A DNA stretch of 60,778 nt from Ettlia oleoabundans (lineage: Eukaryota > Chlorophyta > Chlorophyceae > Chlamydomonadales): NCBI GenBank assembly GCA_019693395.1, contig JAAMXP010003663.1, positions 1 to 60,778 of the forward strand, given 5' to 3'. Below, piece by piece: positions 58,528 through 60,778 of this stretch. The notes beneath the pieces are model-generated. The model saw only the letters and a list, made by a program, of their open reading frames with translations, searched no databases and was not told the DNA's origin. The position numbers and the translations under genes were made by a program. Position 1 is the first letter of the stretch; the number at the start of each line of letters is the position of its first letter.

Positions 58528-60778
58528 TTATTGGGTGTGGAGGATCAGCTGGGCAGCTGGGCAGCTGGGCAGCTGGGCAGCTGGGCAGCTGAAGTCATAG
58601 TTTCCCAGGTAAGCACCTGTGTAGTTGAAGGTGATGCTGGCATTGAAGTAATGGTCCAACACTACAGGCGATGCACATTGGTTGGTGCCGCCTCCGCTGC
58701 AATCCCTGCCCTGTAACTGCGTTAATTTGCCGCCCGAGCAGATGGCGTAGGGCTGGCAGCACGCCCTGTTATTTGAGCAACGCATGACATCGGCACTGCA
58801 GCCCGTGTTTCCTGTGCAGCACATGCCGTTGGGGCATCGCGAGGCTTGCCCACCTGAGTCACAGGACTGCACACAGGAGCACGCGTGCACACAACGTGCA
58901 ATGAACTGGGTTGCCTGCCCACAGACAGTAAAGCTGCCGCGCTGCCACCTGGGTTGTGAAAAGTGCTAGTATTACACCGCACGCATCTTATGATGCTTGG
59001 ACCACGGTGCCCTGCCAGCCTCCACTCACCACGCATCCGCCGCCACCCCTCTTGCACACATTCTTTGTGTTGCCCTGCCAGCATTGGATTGCGGTGCAGC
59101 CATACAGGGAGCACAGGCCTGACTTGCACCTGCAGCAGCGTAATCAGGCCAGCCAGCTGCCATGAAGCACACTGTATCCGGCTGTGCAACCATCTTGCTT
59201 GTACTTGCATCCAGGCATGCCACACACTGCCCGTTTCAACACAACATGTTTCAGCAACAGCAGCAACAGTCACACAGCCCCAATCCCAAATTCCGGACAG
59301 TCGGAGTCAGTGCAGCAATCGGAGCACTTTTGGGGGTTGCTGGTGCAGCGCCGCCCTGCACAGGACCGCTTGATGCAACATTCATGCGGGGAGGCATGAG
59401 GCGGAGGCACCCATGGCTTGGAGGGCAGGAGCCAATGCCCTCTTCATGAAGGGGTCATGGCTGCATTGTGGCAGTCCCCAGAGCCTATCAAGTTCGGATG
59501 TCGGCGCTCATAGCCATTGCAGAAGTTCCCAGAGCTGATTTAGAGTTGGCCATTGTCGCTTCATACCAATCCACTGCATGGAGCAAAGAGGCCAGCACCC
59601 ACCTATGATTGCCTTGATATCCCCATTAGAAGCTGTGTAGTTCCGGGCGCAGAAGCCGTCCCCAATGCAGATCCCGTTGATCAGCGTGCCGACTGTGCTG
59701 GTGTCCGAATGCAGCAGTTGTTTAACGAGTTGGTGGGATTGTAGCAGGCCCCTCCGCACACCGCTGCAGAGCACATTTGGGGATGGATTGGTGAATGTGT
59801 GTGTGCAGGGCACGAACTACGCCAGCAGCATCCCCCCATAGCTGCAGATCCTCCGTCGCTCTACTGCAATTGCAGAGATGTGACTGTACGCTCTCGCATG
59901 CAAGGCAACAGATGTCCCTCCCAGGGCAGCAGGCTTCACCTGGGCAGTTGGGAGGACTCGTGCTGCTTACGCAGACGCCGGCTTCGCTTGTACAAACTTG
60001 GTTGGAGCTGCATGGAAGGCCTACGCTCCTGATGGTGGTGCAACATTGGGTGGCTGGGTTGATGCAAATGCCTGGTCTGTAGCCACACATTACAAAGCCT
60101 GCAAAAGCAATACACAGGGTAAATTGCAATGCTAGGCTTACGGGCGTGCTTCAAGAAGCACCTACCGTACAACACCACCGAACCCCCATTGTCAATGCCA
60201 TCCCCACCATCATCATCCCCACCCCCGCCAACCACCAATTACTATCATACCTTCATGCTCCAAGGTCTACACGTTCTCACGCAATACAACTTCCAATGCA
60301 CTTTGTTTGAGTCAGCAGCCTGGCCTATGTCTCTGCCAACAGCAGGGATGTTGAAGCAGACCGCACCTGAGGTGCAGCTGCAGGTGTTGGTACTTGCACT
60401 GCAGGTCTGTCCGTTGGGGCAAGAGATGCCTGCGGACGGGTTGGCAGCACAGCACTGCTGACTGGCATCAATGCACGAGCCGCCACACTCGGTGGTGCCT
60501 GCGATAGGTCGAAAAGGACACAACATTAAACGTGATCTTGCGGCAATGAGGGCAATGCATCCTTCATAGGAGCGGTTCAGAACGGATAGCTCATGCTAAG
60601 CGAGGAATGCTATAGGAGCATATGGAGCTGGGTGCTAAACTTTTCACCTATTGGGCATATGCATTGGTTACTGACGCAGGCTCTTCCTGAGGGGCACTGC
60701 GTGTCATTGGAGCTTGTGCACTGGGCAGGAGGCGGGTAGGGGGGAAGTGGAGGGGAAGGAGATGGAGGTGGGGATGGC
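58528..60778 (-). CDS. Secreted Cys-rich modular protein with Pro-rich hinge (5' part beyond window)
   Basis: The gene enters from the right edge. The first visible exon (60644-60778) starts with a PSPPPSPSPPLPPYPPP hinge, typical of hydroxyproline-rich extracellular matrix proteins of green algae, then CTSSNDTQCPSGRACVSNQC. Exon 60379-60498: ECGGSCIDASQQCCA, then GISCPNGQTCSASTNTCSC. Next exon (to about 59945): MCGYRPGICINPATQCCTT, GLPCSSNQVCTSEAGVC. All three joins are phase 1 (G|GC). Further Cys-rich exons lie at about 59608-59766, 59300-59390 and 59028-59130 (CKSGLCSLYGCTAIQCWQG). The final exon holds RCPNGMCCTGNTGC and ends at TAA 58528-58530. The repeated C..C..QCC....G..C....C module is secreted-type and disulphide-rich. 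Binding target unknown; a cell-wall/matrix role is inference. The exon near 59690 contains an apparent frameshift. Confidence 0.7.
58547..58591 (+). repeat. 8-bp tandem repeat (AGCTGGGC) in the last coding exon
   Basis: About 5.6 perfect copies of AGCTGGGC. On the coding strand it encodes Cys-Pro-Ala-Ala-Gln-Leu-Pro-Ser, an 8-residue cycle every three units. Because the unit is not a multiple of three, copy-number change alters the C-terminal frame. Confidence 0.9.

Overview
The window is nuclear DNA of a green alga, most likely a chlorophycean such as the Scenedesmus/Volvox group. The coding strands are broken by many short introns with GT..(C)TGCAG borders. Several genes are followed by TGTAA, the usual green-algal polyadenylation signal. 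Proteins carry CAG/GCN-driven Gln and Ala tracts. Two genes (an rbcL-mRNA PPR factor and a Pro-rich/Cys-rich matrix protein) also fit a photosynthetic, walled alga. No bacterial operon, rRNA, CRISPR or transposon was seen.

Layout. <1-6613 (-): DUF5107/TPR protein, 3' end cut by the window edge. 7528-18420 (+): P5A-type ATPase of the ER (SPF1/ATP13A1/PDR2 family). 19028-25332 (+): unrecognised Arg/Ser-rich protein of about 1,480 aa. 25604-27420 (-): lunapark, the ER three-way-junction protein. 28216-31599 (-): Golgi-type nucleotide-diphospho-sugar transferase. 32291-34803 (-): ribosomal protein eS17. 35149-43318 (+): NRDE2. 44155-46823 (+): tail-region membrane protein with a candidate ATG8-binding motif. 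48566-49834 (+): ankyrin-repeat protein. 51020-57564 (-): MRL1-like chloroplast PPR protein. 58528->60778 (-): secreted Cys-rich protein with a PPSPSPP-type hinge, 5' end cut by the edge.

The genes do not form one pathway. Some share themes: P5A ATPase, lunapark and the sugar transferase act in the endomembrane system, while the SR-rich protein, NRDE2 and MRL1 act in RNA biology. Divergent pairs (DUF5107/P5A ATPase, eS17/NRDE2) share short 5' regions; the eS17/NRDE2 spacer is only 345 bp.

Gene borders are hand-made from splice-site phase and family similarity. Exon joins were checked for phase throughout the SR-rich gene and at many places elsewhere. Internal exons of the P5A ATPase, NRDE2, the sugar transferase and the DUF5107 gene are not all resolved. 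The most interesting items are a bacterial-looking DUF5107 gene, a lunapark whose zinc ribbon is replaced by a coiled coil, an ATI-like candidate autophagy receptor, and an octanucleotide repeat plus an apparent frameshift in the Cys-rich matrix gene.
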